Shown here one piece after another: positions 23,689 through 29,965 of a DNA stretch of 29,965 nt. The position numbers and the translations under genes are program-made. The first letter of the stretch is position 1; each line of letters opens with the position of its first letter. The stretch spans positions 1-29,965 of the forward strand of contig CAYPCH010000035.1 in NCBI GenBank assembly GCA_964409165.1, written 5' to 3'. Source of the DNA: CAYPCH01 sp964409165 (lineage in GTDB: Bacteria > Bacillota > Clostridia > Acetivibrionales > Acetivibrionaceae). The notes beneath the pieces are model-generated. The model saw nothing but the letters and a program-made list of their open reading frames with translations. It had not been told where the DNA came from and did no database searches.

Positions 23689-24666
23689 ATGGATCCTATT
23701 ACACATGGAGTCATAGGTCTGGCAGTTTCAAAGCTAACAGGTAATGAAATATCTTTCTCAGATGCGGCAACAATGAGTATAGTTGTGGGGTCGGTATTTC
23801 CGGATATTGACATAGTATGCCAGAAGTGGGGTGATTACGCTTATTTGAAAAACCACAGAGGAGTGACACATTCAATAATAGGTCTTGGTATTTCATCTGT
23901 AATCATAGGACTTTTTTTAAAACTGCTTTATGCTGATGCAGGCATATACAGTTTAATTTTTTGGGCACTTTTAGGAGGCATTTCCCATTTGTTTTTTGAC
24001 ATATTTAACTCGTATGGCGCAAAAGTATTATGGCCTCTATCAAAAAGGAAATATTCTTTAGGACTTATTGTTGCTTTTGATCCGGTGTTTACCGGTACTC
24101 TTATAGGCTATTTATTCTTATCAGGCACAAATTCGTATGTTTTTTTGAGTATATTTGTTTTATACCTTTTATTAAGGGTAATAATGCGGCTGTTAGTTTC
24201 CAAGGAACTTCACAAAAGGTTTGGAGAGACAAGCCGTAAGATAAGCTTGCTACCGTCATTGACAGGCATGTTAAGATGGCATTTTGTGCTGGAAGAAGAT
24301 GACTGCAATATTGTTGGCGAGAAGAATGTATTTAAAAGCAATATAACTATTTTTCAAAGGCTTAACAAGATTCAGGACGATATTCTAGACAAGGTTTTAA
24401 TATCACATGTTGGCAAGTTCTTCATGGAATTTACGCCCATGCTTCACGTTATTTGCGAGAGTGCAGGAGGAATAACAAGGTATGTTTTTATAGATATGAG
24501 GTATTACACCAAGAAAGATTTCCTTCATCATGCAGTGATTGAAATGGATGAAAACGATAATATAATAAATGCGAGTTTTAATCCTTACTCTATCAACAGA
24601 ATAAGTGCTATACCCGATCCATCAGTTAAATCCGGTACTTTGTTTTCAAGAATTGTAGGTATGTGA
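23689..24666 (+). CDS. YdjM-family membrane-bound metal-dependent hydrolase
   Basis: A 325-residue protein. The N-terminal half (about 1-175) matches the YdjM/LexA-regulated membrane hydrolase family. It starts with MDPITHG, then has FPDIDIV (about 43-49) and HRGVTHSI (about 64-71), which supply the His/Asp residues proposed to bind metal, amid four membrane helices. The C-terminal half (about 180-325) is soluble, with RWHFVLEEDD and a later FIDMRYYTKKDFLHHAVIEMDE stretch. It makes the protein longer than the shortest family members. The substrate is unknown. AGGGGG precedes the ATG. Confidence 0.85.
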   Translation: MDPITHGVIGLAVSKLTGNEISFSDAATMSIVVGSVFPDIDIVCQKWGDYAYLKNHRGVTHSIIGLGISSVIIGLFLKLLYADAGIYSLIFWALLGGISHLFFDIFNSYGAKVLWPLSKRKYSLGLIVAFDPVFTGTLIGYLFLSGTNSYVFLSIFVLYLLLRVIMRLLVSKELHKRFGETSRKISLLPSLTGMLRWHFVLEEDDCNIVGEKNVFKSNITIFQRLNKIQDDILDKVLISHVGKFFMEFTPMLHVICESAGGITRYVFIDMRYYTKKDFLHHAVIEMDENDNIINASFNPYSINRISAIPDPSVKSGTLFSRIVGM

Positions 24667-24682
24667 GAAGTTACACGGATGT

Positions 24683-24711
24683 TTGAATACGGCAGATGTA
24701 TATATTATAAT
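24683..24711 (+). promoter_or_regulatory. Predicted sigma-A promoter for the dehydratase-like/activase pair
   Basis: -35 TTGAAT (24683-24688), a 17-base spacer and a perfect -10 TATAAT (24706-24711) inside an A/T-rich, nearly palindromic stretch. It lies 86 bases before the TTG start of the next gene. Confidence 0.6.
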
Positions 24712-24797
24712 ATAATATTATAAATGCATACACGCTGCGGTAAGTTGCGGGTGCGAATTTTGAAAGAGTACAGTGAATTAGACGGGGAGTGCTTTAG

Positions 24798-25781
24798 TTG
24801 AACAAGGTAGGATTTACCACCAGTATACCAGTTGAGATAGTGTTTGCAGCAGGTTTTACACCTGTTGATTTGAACAATGTTTTTATTACAGACAAAAATC
24901 CTGAAAGGCTTTTGGAAAAAGCTGAAAGTGCAGGTTTCCCAAGAAGTACCTGTGCATGGATAAAAGGTATATATTCTTCTGTTTTAAAATCAGGAGATAT
25001 TCATACAGTTATAGGGGTTGTTGAGGGCGACTGTTCAAATGCCAAAGCCCTGATTGAGGTCTTCGATATGCATAATATACAATGTATGCCGTTTTCTTAT
25101 CCAGCTTCCCGCGAGTATGATAAGCTTAAAAATGAAATGTTGAATTTGTGCAATTATTTTAATATAAGACTGGAAGATTGTACTGAAGTAAAAAAGAAAT
25201 TGGACATTATAAGAAACAGGCTTGCATATCTTGATGAGCTTACGTGGAAGCAAAACAAGGTTGACAGCTTCGAAAACCATATATGGCAGGTATCGAGCAG
25301 CGATTTTAATGGAGATTTCAATTTGTTCAGTGATGAATTGGATAATTTTTTAAATGAAGCTGAAAAGAGACAACCCCAAAGCGAAAAGATAAGATTGGGA
25401 TATATAGGTGTACCGCCTATAAACGGAGATTTATACGAATTTACAGGGTTGCAGGGGGCAAGGATTGTCTATAATGAGGTTCAACGCCAGTTTACAATGG
25501 CTGACGGAATCGGGTATGAAGATATTGTTGAAGTCTATAGAATGTTTACTTACCCCTACCCCCTTGAAGGCAGGCTCAAAGACATTAAAAATGAAATCTC
25601 AAAGAGGAATATACAAGGGATCATACACTACACTCAGGCATTTTGTTTCCGAGCCATTGAGGACATCATTATAAGGAAGGAATTAGATGTTCCTGTTTTG
25701 ACGCTTGAAGGTGACAGACCGGGGAATCTGGATCAGAGAACAAAACTCAGAATAGAATCTTTTATTGATATGCTTATTTAA
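24798..25781 (+). CDS. 2-hydroxyacyl-CoA dehydratase D-component-like iron-sulfur protein (HgdB family; possible double-cubane reductase)
   Basis: A 327-residue member of the HgdB/FldB/BcrB-type superfamily that holds an oxygen-sensitive Fe-S cluster and is fed electrons by an ATP-driven activator. Conserved cysteines in family contexts are C52 (PRSTCAWIKG), C79 (EGDCSNAK) and C283 (QAFCFRAIED). C96, C118 and C128 are extra. The closing LEGDRPGNLDQRTKLRIESF is also typical. It is shorter than true dehydratase subunits (about 375-480) and has no second dehydratase subunit gene beside it. That fits the homodimeric double-cubane-cluster reductases better, but the substrate is unknown. It starts at TTG, with GGGGAG 8 bases upstream, and forms a unit with the activase gene 47 bases downstream. 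Confidence 0.85.
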   Translation: MNKVGFTTSIPVEIVFAAGFTPVDLNNVFITDKNPERLLEKAESAGFPRSTCAWIKGIYSSVLKSGDIHTVIGVVEGDCSNAKALIEVFDMHNIQCMPFSYPASREYDKLKNEMLNLCNYFNIRLEDCTEVKKKLDIIRNRLAYLDELTWKQNKVDSFENHIWQVSSSDFNGDFNLFSDELDNFLNEAEKRQPQSEKIRLGYIGVPPINGDLYEFTGLQGARIVYNEVQRQFTMADGIGYEDIVEVYRMFTYPYPLEGRLKDIKNEISKRNIQGIIHYTQAFCFRAIEDIIIRKELDVPVLTLEGDRPGNLDQRTKLRIESFIDMLI

Positions 25782-25828
25782 TTTTATAAAGGCATAGGAT
25801 TATTCGTATTTTGGAAAAAGGGTGAGCC

Positions 25829-26614
25829 ATGAGAATATTGGGAATAGACCTAGGAAGCAGGTCTGTTAAACTTGTGATTTTTGAAGACAGCAATATGGTA
25901 TCGTGCAAAGTTGTTGATACCGCAGTTTTTTACAGGGATTTCTGCTCAAACGTAAATAGCAGGATCAATATCCATTTTGAGATGCTCGGAATGGAGAGTT
26001 TTGACAGGATAGTCAGCACAGGATACGGACGCAATAATGTCAACGTTGAGCGTGCAGAGGTTATTCTTGAACTCAAAGCACATGTCTATGGTGCGATTTT
26101 TCAAACAGGACTTAAGGATTTTACGCTTTTGGATATTGGCGGTCAGGACAGCAAGGTCATATCCGTAAAAAACGGCAGAATGGTTGATATGATTCTGAAC
26201 GACAAGTGTGCGGCGTCTTGTGGCAGATATCTTGAGAATATGGCAACGGTTCTTGGTATAAGCCTTGACGAGTTAACCCGTTATTATGAAAACCCTATCG
26301 AGTTAAATTCCACCTGTGCGGTATTCGGAGAATCTGAGCTTATAGGAAAAGTTTCTGAGGGGAATACGATAGAAAGCCTTGCGGCAGGAGTCAATTATTC
26401 ATTATTTAAAAGAATTAAGCCCCAGGTGGAAAGGTTTCCGGCTGAAAGCATAGTAATTACAGGAGGAGTAGCTCAAAACCAGGCGCTTGTAAAGTTTATT
26501 GAATCTGGCATGGATTTTGATAAGGTTACAGTACCTGAGAATCCCCAGTTGAATGGTGCAATTGGATGCTGTTTTTACAGCTCGTTGAAAGAACAAGCAA
26601 AGGGAGATAAATAG
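25829..26614 (+). CDS. BadF/BadG/BcrA/BcrD-type ATPase, acyl-CoA dehydratase activase (HgdC-like)
   Basis: A 261-residue ASKHA-fold ATPase. The phosphate-1 loop is GIDLGSRSVKLV (5-16). LDIGGQDSKVI (101-111) is the second nucleotide loop, and a glycine-rich ITGGVAQN lies near the C-terminus. The subunit-bridging [4Fe-4S] cluster cysteines are C127 (NDKCAASCGRYLE) and C163 (NSTCAVFGESE). C131, in a position usually Gly or Thr, is an extra. Homodimeric activases use ATP hydrolysis to inject one low-potential electron into the partner Fe-S protein, encoded just upstream. Length matches the family (about 255-270). Confidence 0.95.
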   Translation: MRILGIDLGSRSVKLVIFEDSNMVSCKVVDTAVFYRDFCSNVNSRINIHFEMLGMESFDRIVSTGYGRNNVNVERAEVILELKAHVYGAIFQTGLKDFTLLDIGGQDSKVISVKNGRMVDMILNDKCAASCGRYLENMATVLGISLDELTRYYENPIELNSTCAVFGESELIGKVSEGNTIESLAAGVNYSLFKRIKPQVERFPAESIVITGGVAQNQALVKFIESGMDFDKVTVPENPQLNGAIGCCFYSSLKEQAKGDK

Positions 26615-26631
26615 TATAAAATTAATTGAAT

Positions 26632-26661
26632 TTGCCAAGTCAGTTTATATATTGGTATACT
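26632..26661 (+). promoter_or_regulatory. Predicted promoter of the queCDE unit
   Basis: -35 TTGCCA (26632-26637), an 18-base spacer and -10 TATACT (26656-26661). The spacer and -10 lie within an imperfect palindrome (26641-26662, CAGT...ACTG ends) that could be an operator. No preQ1 riboswitch is recognisable in the leader. Confidence 0.55.
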
Positions 26662-26670
26662 GATATAGGT

Positions 26671-26758
26671 TGAAGTTAAAGTTAAAATTGAAGTAGAAGT
26701 TATAGTAGAAATTATAGTAGAAGTTAAAGTTAAGTTAAAATTGAAGTTAAAATTAAAC
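26671..26758 (+). repeat. Degenerate hexanucleotide repeat tract in the queC leader
   Basis: About 14 imperfect 6-base units of the GAAGTT / AAAGTT / AAAATT / ATAGTA type run across 88 bases with one 5-base unit. The plus strand is almost free of C. It ends about 9 bases before the GGGAGG ribosome binding site of queC and is expected to be in the 5' leader. No matching ORF is seen. Confidence 0.8.
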
Positions 26759-26777
26759 TGTCTGTTGGGAGGATATT

Positions 26778-27443
26778 ATGAGAAAAGCAGTTGTATTACT
26801 TTCAGGAGGTCTTGATAGCACTACATGTTTGTCTGTTGCAATAAGAGATGGTTATGACGTATATCCATTATCTTTTGATTATGGGCAGAGACATAATAAA
26901 GAACTTCAAAGCGCAAAGAATATAGTGAAATATTATAAATTGAAAAATCATGAAACAGTTAAAATAGGAAATATAGGAGGCAGTGCATTAACCGATATGA
27001 ACATTGATGTTCCGGAATATAAAGGACTCCCCAACATACCTGTTACATATGTTCCTGCACGCAATATCATATTTTTAAGCTACGCAGCAGGCTATGCCGA
27101 GACAATAAATGCCCAAGCCATATACATTGGTGTTAATTCTATCGATTACAGTGGGTACCCCGATTGTAGGCCAGAATTTGTTCAGGCATTTGAAAAAGTA
27201 TTGAAAGTTGGTACAAAAAGCGGAGTGAACGGAAAACCTGCAAAGATTGCAACTCCCCTTATGGAGCTTACGAAAGCAGAAATAATAAAACTGGCATGTG
27301 ATAACAATGCACCTCTTCATCTTACAACCAGCTGTTATAAAGGGGAGGATGACGCCTGTGGAGTTTGCGACAGCTGTGTTTTGAGGCTGAAAGGATTTAG
27401 AGAAGCAGGCATTGTTGATCCTATTAAGTACATTAATGAATGA
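26778..27443 (+). CDS. queC: 7-cyano-7-deazaguanine synthase
   Basis: A 221-residue enzyme that converts 7-carboxy-7-deazaguanine to preQ0 with ATP and ammonia, on the queuosine pathway. The PP-loop motif SGGLDST (9-15) binds ATP. The zinc site is the four cysteines C186, C194, C197 and C200 in CYKGEDDACGVCDSC. SFDYGQRHNKEL and YVPARN are further hallmarks. GGGAGG lies 5 bases before the ATG. It is the first gene of a queC-queD-queE set, which gives the complete path from the pterin intermediate to preQ0. Confidence 0.98.
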   Translation: MRKAVVLLSGGLDSTTCLSVAIRDGYDVYPLSFDYGQRHNKELQSAKNIVKYYKLKNHETVKIGNIGGSALTDMNIDVPEYKGLPNIPVTYVPARNIIFLSYAAGYAETINAQAIYIGVNSIDYSGYPDCRPEFVQAFEKVLKVGTKSGVNGKPAKIATPLMELTKAEIIKLACDNNAPLHLTTSCYKGEDDACGVCDSCVLRLKGFREAGIVDPIKYINE

Positions 27444-27522
27444 GTGAAATGTAAAATGTTTATTGCAAAATATATAATAGTGTAAGTTATATTTTTATCA
27501 TTCATAAGAAAGGATAAATTTC

Positions 27523-27906
27523 ATGAAGATTGGCAAAGTGAGTATAACCAAGGTTTTTACATTTGACAGTGCCCATCATTTGAACAACTATAACGGAAAA
27601 TGTAAAAACCTGCATGGGCATACCTATAAGCTTGAGGTTACTGTAAAAGGTGTTCCGGATGAGAATGGTCTTGTAGTGGATTTCCATGATTTAAAGGATA
27701 TTGTTGAAGACGAAGTGTTATCTGGAATAGACCATAAATATCTGAATGATATATTCGACTTTAATCCTACATGTGAAATGTTGGGCTTATGGATATGGGA
27801 AGAAGTGAAGAAGCGGATAGCACAAATCGGATGCAGTTTAGAGAAGATTGTACTGTGGGAGACTCCGACAAGCTATATAACTATAGATAAGGAAGACATG
27901 AAGTGA
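27523..27906 (+). CDS. queD: 6-carboxy-5,6,7,8-tetrahydropterin synthase
   Basis: A 127-residue enzyme that makes 6-carboxytetrahydropterin from dihydroneopterin triphosphate. It shows FDSAHHL with zinc ligand H18, catalytic C27 in GKCKNLHGHTY, and zinc ligands H31 and H33 in the same stretch. VVDFHDLKDIV and a C-terminal LWETPTSYI carrying the conserved Glu follow. Length is typical. A 79-base gap follows queC, with no clear promoter; AAAGGA precedes the ATG. No folE gene for the substrate lies in the window. Confidence 0.97.
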   Translation: MKIGKVSITKVFTFDSAHHLNNYNGKCKNLHGHTYKLEVTVKGVPDENGLVVDFHDLKDIVEDEVLSGIDHKYLNDIFDFNPTCEMLGLWIWEEVKKRIAQIGCSLEKIVLWETPTSYITIDKEDMK

Positions 27907-27940
27907 TAAGCTGTACGGTGAAGATTTGAGGGATGCAGAT

Positions 27941-28573
27941 ATGAAAGTGAATGAAATATTCTTAAGTATACAGGGAGAGAGTTTGTCTTCAGGATTTCCA
28001 ACGGTTTTTGTGAGGTTCACAGGATGTAATTTAAGGTGCAGTTATTGTGATACTATTTATGCATATGAGGACGGAAAAGAAAGGACCCCTTCAGAAGTTT
28101 TTGATCAAATACGCAAGTACTTCTATAAAAGAGTGTGCTTGACTGGAGGAGAACCCCTTCTTCAAAGAGATATAAGAGTACTACTGAAATTGTTAAATGA
28201 TTATACAGTTACAATAGAAACAAACGGGTCAATTGATTTAAGACAGATTGAAATGAAAAATTGCAGACATTCGTTTGTTATGGACATGAAGACCCCTTCT
28301 TCGAATTGTTCAGATAAAATGTTGCCGGGTAATTTTGATGTGCTCAAGGACAGGGATGAAATCAAGTTTGTGATAGGGGATATTGATGACTATAATTGGT
28401 CTAAGGATGTTATTCAGAGATACTATAAAAAAGGTATTATAACCTTTTCGCCGATATTCGGAAAAATGGATTACAAGGATATAATAAAAAAGATACTGGA
28501 TGATAAGCTTGATGTAAGGTTCCAGTTGCAACTTCACAAGATAATCTGGGGACCTTGTCAAATGGGAGTATAA
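27941..28573 (+). CDS. queE: 7-carboxy-7-deazaguanine synthase (radical SAM)
   Basis: A 210-residue radical SAM enzyme that contracts the pterin ring to form 7-carboxy-7-deazaguanine. It opens with NEIFLSIQGES, the QueE substrate-site signature. The [4Fe-4S] motif is CNLRCSYC (C29, C33, C36), and TGGEPLLQ is the SAM-binding GGE motif. The ATG at 27941 is used because TGAGGGA precedes it by about 8 bases; an in-frame TTG at 27926 overlaps that site. It starts 34 bases after queD and is followed after 5 bases by a uracil-DNA glycosylase gene, probably in the same transcript. Confidence 0.96.
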   Translation: MKVNEIFLSIQGESLSSGFPTVFVRFTGCNLRCSYCDTIYAYEDGKERTPSEVFDQIRKYFYKRVCLTGGEPLLQRDIRVLLKLLNDYTVTIETNGSIDLRQIEMKNCRHSFVMDMKTPSSNCSDKMLPGNFDVLKDRDEIKFVIGDIDDYNWSKDVIQRYYKKGIITFSPIFGKMDYKDIIKKILDDKLDVRFQLQLHKIIWGPCQMGV

Positions 28574-28578
28574 TTGAT

Positions 28579-29148
28579 ATGTATGATTGGGAAGAACTAA
28601 TAAAAGCATGTACAGTTTGCAAAAGGTGCGGTTTGGCTAATACAAGAACCAACATTGTCATGGGTCGCGGCAATAAAGATGCCAAGTTGATGCTTATTGG
28701 CGAAGGACCTGGTGAACAGGAGGATCTGCAAGGCGTAGCGTTTGTGGGGGCAGCTGGTAAGCTCCTGGATTTGTTATTAAAGGCAATGATGATTAAGGAC
28801 GACCAGTACTATATAGCAAATATAGTAAAATGCAGACCTCCCGGCAATCGTGCGCCAACTGATGGCGAGGCAGAAAAGTGCCTTCCTCTTTTAAGGAACC
28901 AGGTTTATCTTATAAAGCCTAAAATAATAGTGTGTCTTGGTGCTGTTGCTATGAAATATATTGTAGATAGGGATGCCCGTATAACCAGAATAAGAGGTCA
29001 GTGGATTGAGAGAAAAGGTTATTGGATTATGCCGACTTTTCACCCTGCAGCACTATTAAGGGATGAATCTAAAAAGATTTTAATGTGGGAAGACTTTAAA
29101 AAGGTTAAGCAAAGGTTGGATAGCATATGTCAAAATCAGAGCAATTAA
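28579..29148 (+). CDS. Family 4 uracil-DNA glycosylase with [4Fe-4S] cluster
   Basis: A 189-residue repair enzyme that removes uracil from DNA. The four cluster cysteines are C14 and C17 (CTVCKRCGL), C85 (NIVKCRPPGN) and C101 (EAEKCLPLL). The catalytic/uracil pocket motif is GEGPGEQEDLQGVAFVG (41-57), and the second active-site motif is HPAALLR near 157-163. GEGPG here is a slight variant of the common GEAPG. The start is ATG 28579, with GGGAG 10 bases upstream. A TTG at 28555, overlapping queE, is possible but less likely. Its stop overlaps the start of the next, related gene by 22 bases. Confidence 0.95.
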   Translation: MYDWEELIKACTVCKRCGLANTRTNIVMGRGNKDAKLMLIGEGPGEQEDLQGVAFVGAAGKLLDLLLKAMMIKDDQYYIANIVKCRPPGNRAPTDGEAEKCLPLLRNQVYLIKPKIIVCLGAVAMKYIVDRDARITRIRGQWIERKGYWIMPTFHPAALLRDESKKILMWEDFKKVKQRLDSICQNQSN

Positions 29149-29705
29149 TCGCTTTATATGAAAGCTACAAAAGAGAATTCGAAGACAAAGAAATTGTATT
29201 AGGAGATGGCAATCCCGATGGAGAGCTTCTATTAATAGGAGAAGCTCCGGGAAAGGACGAGGTATTGAAGGGAAGGCCTTTTGTAGGTATGGCCGGAAAG
29301 AACCTGTCTGAGTTTTTGGATGTTATAAAGCTTACAAGAGATGATATATATATAACTAATGCAATAAAGTTCAGGTTGTCAAAAGTAAATCCGGATACCG
29401 GGAGGATTTCCAACAGACCAGCGACAAGACAGGAAATAGAGCAAAATAGGGACTACTTATTAAAAGAGATTAGCATAATTGAGCCCAAATATATAATAAC
29501 ACTCGGGAATGTTCCTTTAAGAGCTGTTTACGGTGATTTCCATGCATCGATAGGTACAATGCATGGAGAGGTAAGACAGACTGAGATAGATAGCCGTATG
29601 TGTAATGTTTTTGCTCTTTATCATCCGGCAAGTGTGATATACAATGCATCACTGAAAACAGTTTATCAGGAAGATCTGAATAAATTGAACAGCATAATAC
29701 GATGA
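29127..29705 (+). CDS. Uracil-DNA glycosylase superfamily protein lacking the Fe-S cluster cysteines
   Basis: A 192-residue paralogue of the preceding enzyme. It keeps the pocket motif GEAPGKDEVLKGRPFVGMAG and a C-terminal YHPASVIYN motif. It has none of the four cluster cysteines: the N-terminal pair is absent, the third position is Phe (NAIKFRLSK) and the fourth is Asn. Its only cysteine is near the C-terminus (SRMCNVF). A short insertion (VNPDTGRIS) replaces the cluster loop. It may be a cluster-free glycosylase with altered substrate range or a non-catalytic partner. Its ATG lies inside the previous gene, so translation is coupled. Confidence 0.88.
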   Translation: MSKSEQLIALYESYKREFEDKEIVLGDGNPDGELLLIGEAPGKDEVLKGRPFVGMAGKNLSEFLDVIKLTRDDIYITNAIKFRLSKVNPDTGRISNRPATRQEIEQNRDYLLKEISIIEPKYIITLGNVPLRAVYGDFHASIGTMHGEVRQTEIDSRMCNVFALYHPASVIYNASLKTVYQEDLNKLNSIIR

Positions 29706-29820
29706 TTGAGCAAGGCAGCGTATAAATGCACATTATAGGGCATTGTTTATTAATAAGAAGGTAAAATGGCATATGTAACATTAATGAAACATTTTGTTTG
29801 TTTTTTTATCAAATTAACTC
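29706..29820 (+). other. Intergenic stretch after the glycosylase genes
   Basis: No gene is visible. A weak hairpin, AATGC/GCATT around a 10-base loop followed by a short T-rich run (about 29727-29752), could end the que/udg transcript. Tandem promoters follow. Confidence 0.35.
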
Positions 29821-29850
29821 TTGACGTTGGGTTATATGCGGTGATATAAT
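29821..29850 (+). promoter_or_regulatory. Strong sigma-A promoter P1 facing the window's right edge
   Basis: -35 TTGACG (29821-29826), an 18-base spacer and a perfect -10 TATAAT (29845-29850). It is the first of two closely spaced promoters pointing out of the window. Confidence 0.8.
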
Positions 29851-29920
29851 TTAAAAGCTGCCGCTTCTGAGAGACTGAAGTCGAATGAAGAAGAAAGCAA
29901 AAAATACCTGAAAAAAGGTG

Positions 29921-29949
29921 TTGACAAACAAAAGACAGCGTGGTAATAT
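29921..29949 (+). promoter_or_regulatory. Strong sigma-A promoter P2 facing the window's right edge
   Basis: A perfect -35 TTGACA (29921-29926), a 17-base spacer and -10 TAATAT (29944-29949), 100 bases after P1. Tandem near-consensus promoters with no ORF in between are typical of rRNA or tRNA operons, so a stable RNA operon probably starts just past position 29965. Confidence 0.7.
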
Positions 29950-29965
29950 ATAAAAGTCGCTCAGA

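Noticed and set aside
26671..26758. Possible short repeat-protein gene in the hexamer tract
   Set aside because: The six-base periodicity suggests dipeptide repeats, but a 5-base unit breaks the frame and no start codon with a ribosome binding site is present.
26615..26777. preQ1 riboswitch ahead of queC
   Set aside because: I looked for the short C-rich loop and A-rich tail of preQ1-I and found neither; the leader is nearly C-free. A covariance search would settle it.

Overview
The window reads as chromosome of a low-GC, endospore-forming, anaerobic Firmicute, most likely a Clostridium/Acetivibrio (Ruminiclostridium)-type organism. The support is A/T-rich sequence with strong GGAGG-type ribosome binding sites, a complete GerA-family germinant receptor operon, the LL-diaminopimelate aminotransferase route to lysine and peptidoglycan, a 2-hydroxyacyl-CoA dehydratase-type iron-sulfur protein with its ATP-dependent activator (an anaerobe signature), and a protein O-mannosyltransferase carrying a carbohydrate-binding-like module. 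The genus is an inference; no 16S sequence is present.

Layout. (1) 1-1018: two tRNA pairs, Glu-Asp and Thr-Tyr, each with its own promoter. An 8-bp tandem repeat lies in the Glu leader and hairpin terminators lie between and after the pairs. (2) 13306-1019, minus strand: nine closely spaced genes that look like one 12.3-kb operon. It encodes a GtrA-type membrane protein, a membrane-anchored GT2 polyprenyl-phosphate glycosyl synthase, two GT-C-like multi-pass proteins, an FAD oxidoreductase, two single-pass membrane proteins displaying a CBM4/9-like module, a GT39 mannosyltransferase fused to a third copy of that module, and a second GT2. Together these look like a machine for making lipid-linked sugars inside and transferring them outside to proteins or wall polymers. 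(3) 13307-13975: a long divergent intergenic region with the operon promoter, an operator-like inverted repeat and a dispersed repeat element. (4) 13976-18115, plus: germinant receptor A, C, D-type small subunit and B genes. (5) 19241-18176, minus: a soluble GT2 plus a DUF2304 membrane partner. (6) 19465-21576: dapF-dapL. (7) 21580-23370: a second GtrA gene bracketed by inverted copies of the dispersed repeat, then an LCP-family cell-wall glycopolymer ligase. (8) 23689-26614: a YdjM-like membrane metal-dependent hydrolase and the dehydratase-like/activase pair. (9) 26778-29705: queC-queD-queE, followed by two tandem family-4-like uracil-DNA glycosylases; the second has lost the iron-sulfur cysteines. 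(10) 29821-29949: tandem strong promoters facing out of the window, probably for an rRNA or tRNA operon just beyond the edge.

The most interesting parts are the CBM-displaying glycosylation operon, with three paralogous sensor- or adaptor-like modules (one fused to the transferase), and the family of structured intergenic repeats at 13757-13961, 21580-21655 and 22268-22420. Start codons were moved from the longest possible ORF wherever a ribosome binding site decided the matter. No database search was run; all family calls are by motif and architecture recognition.
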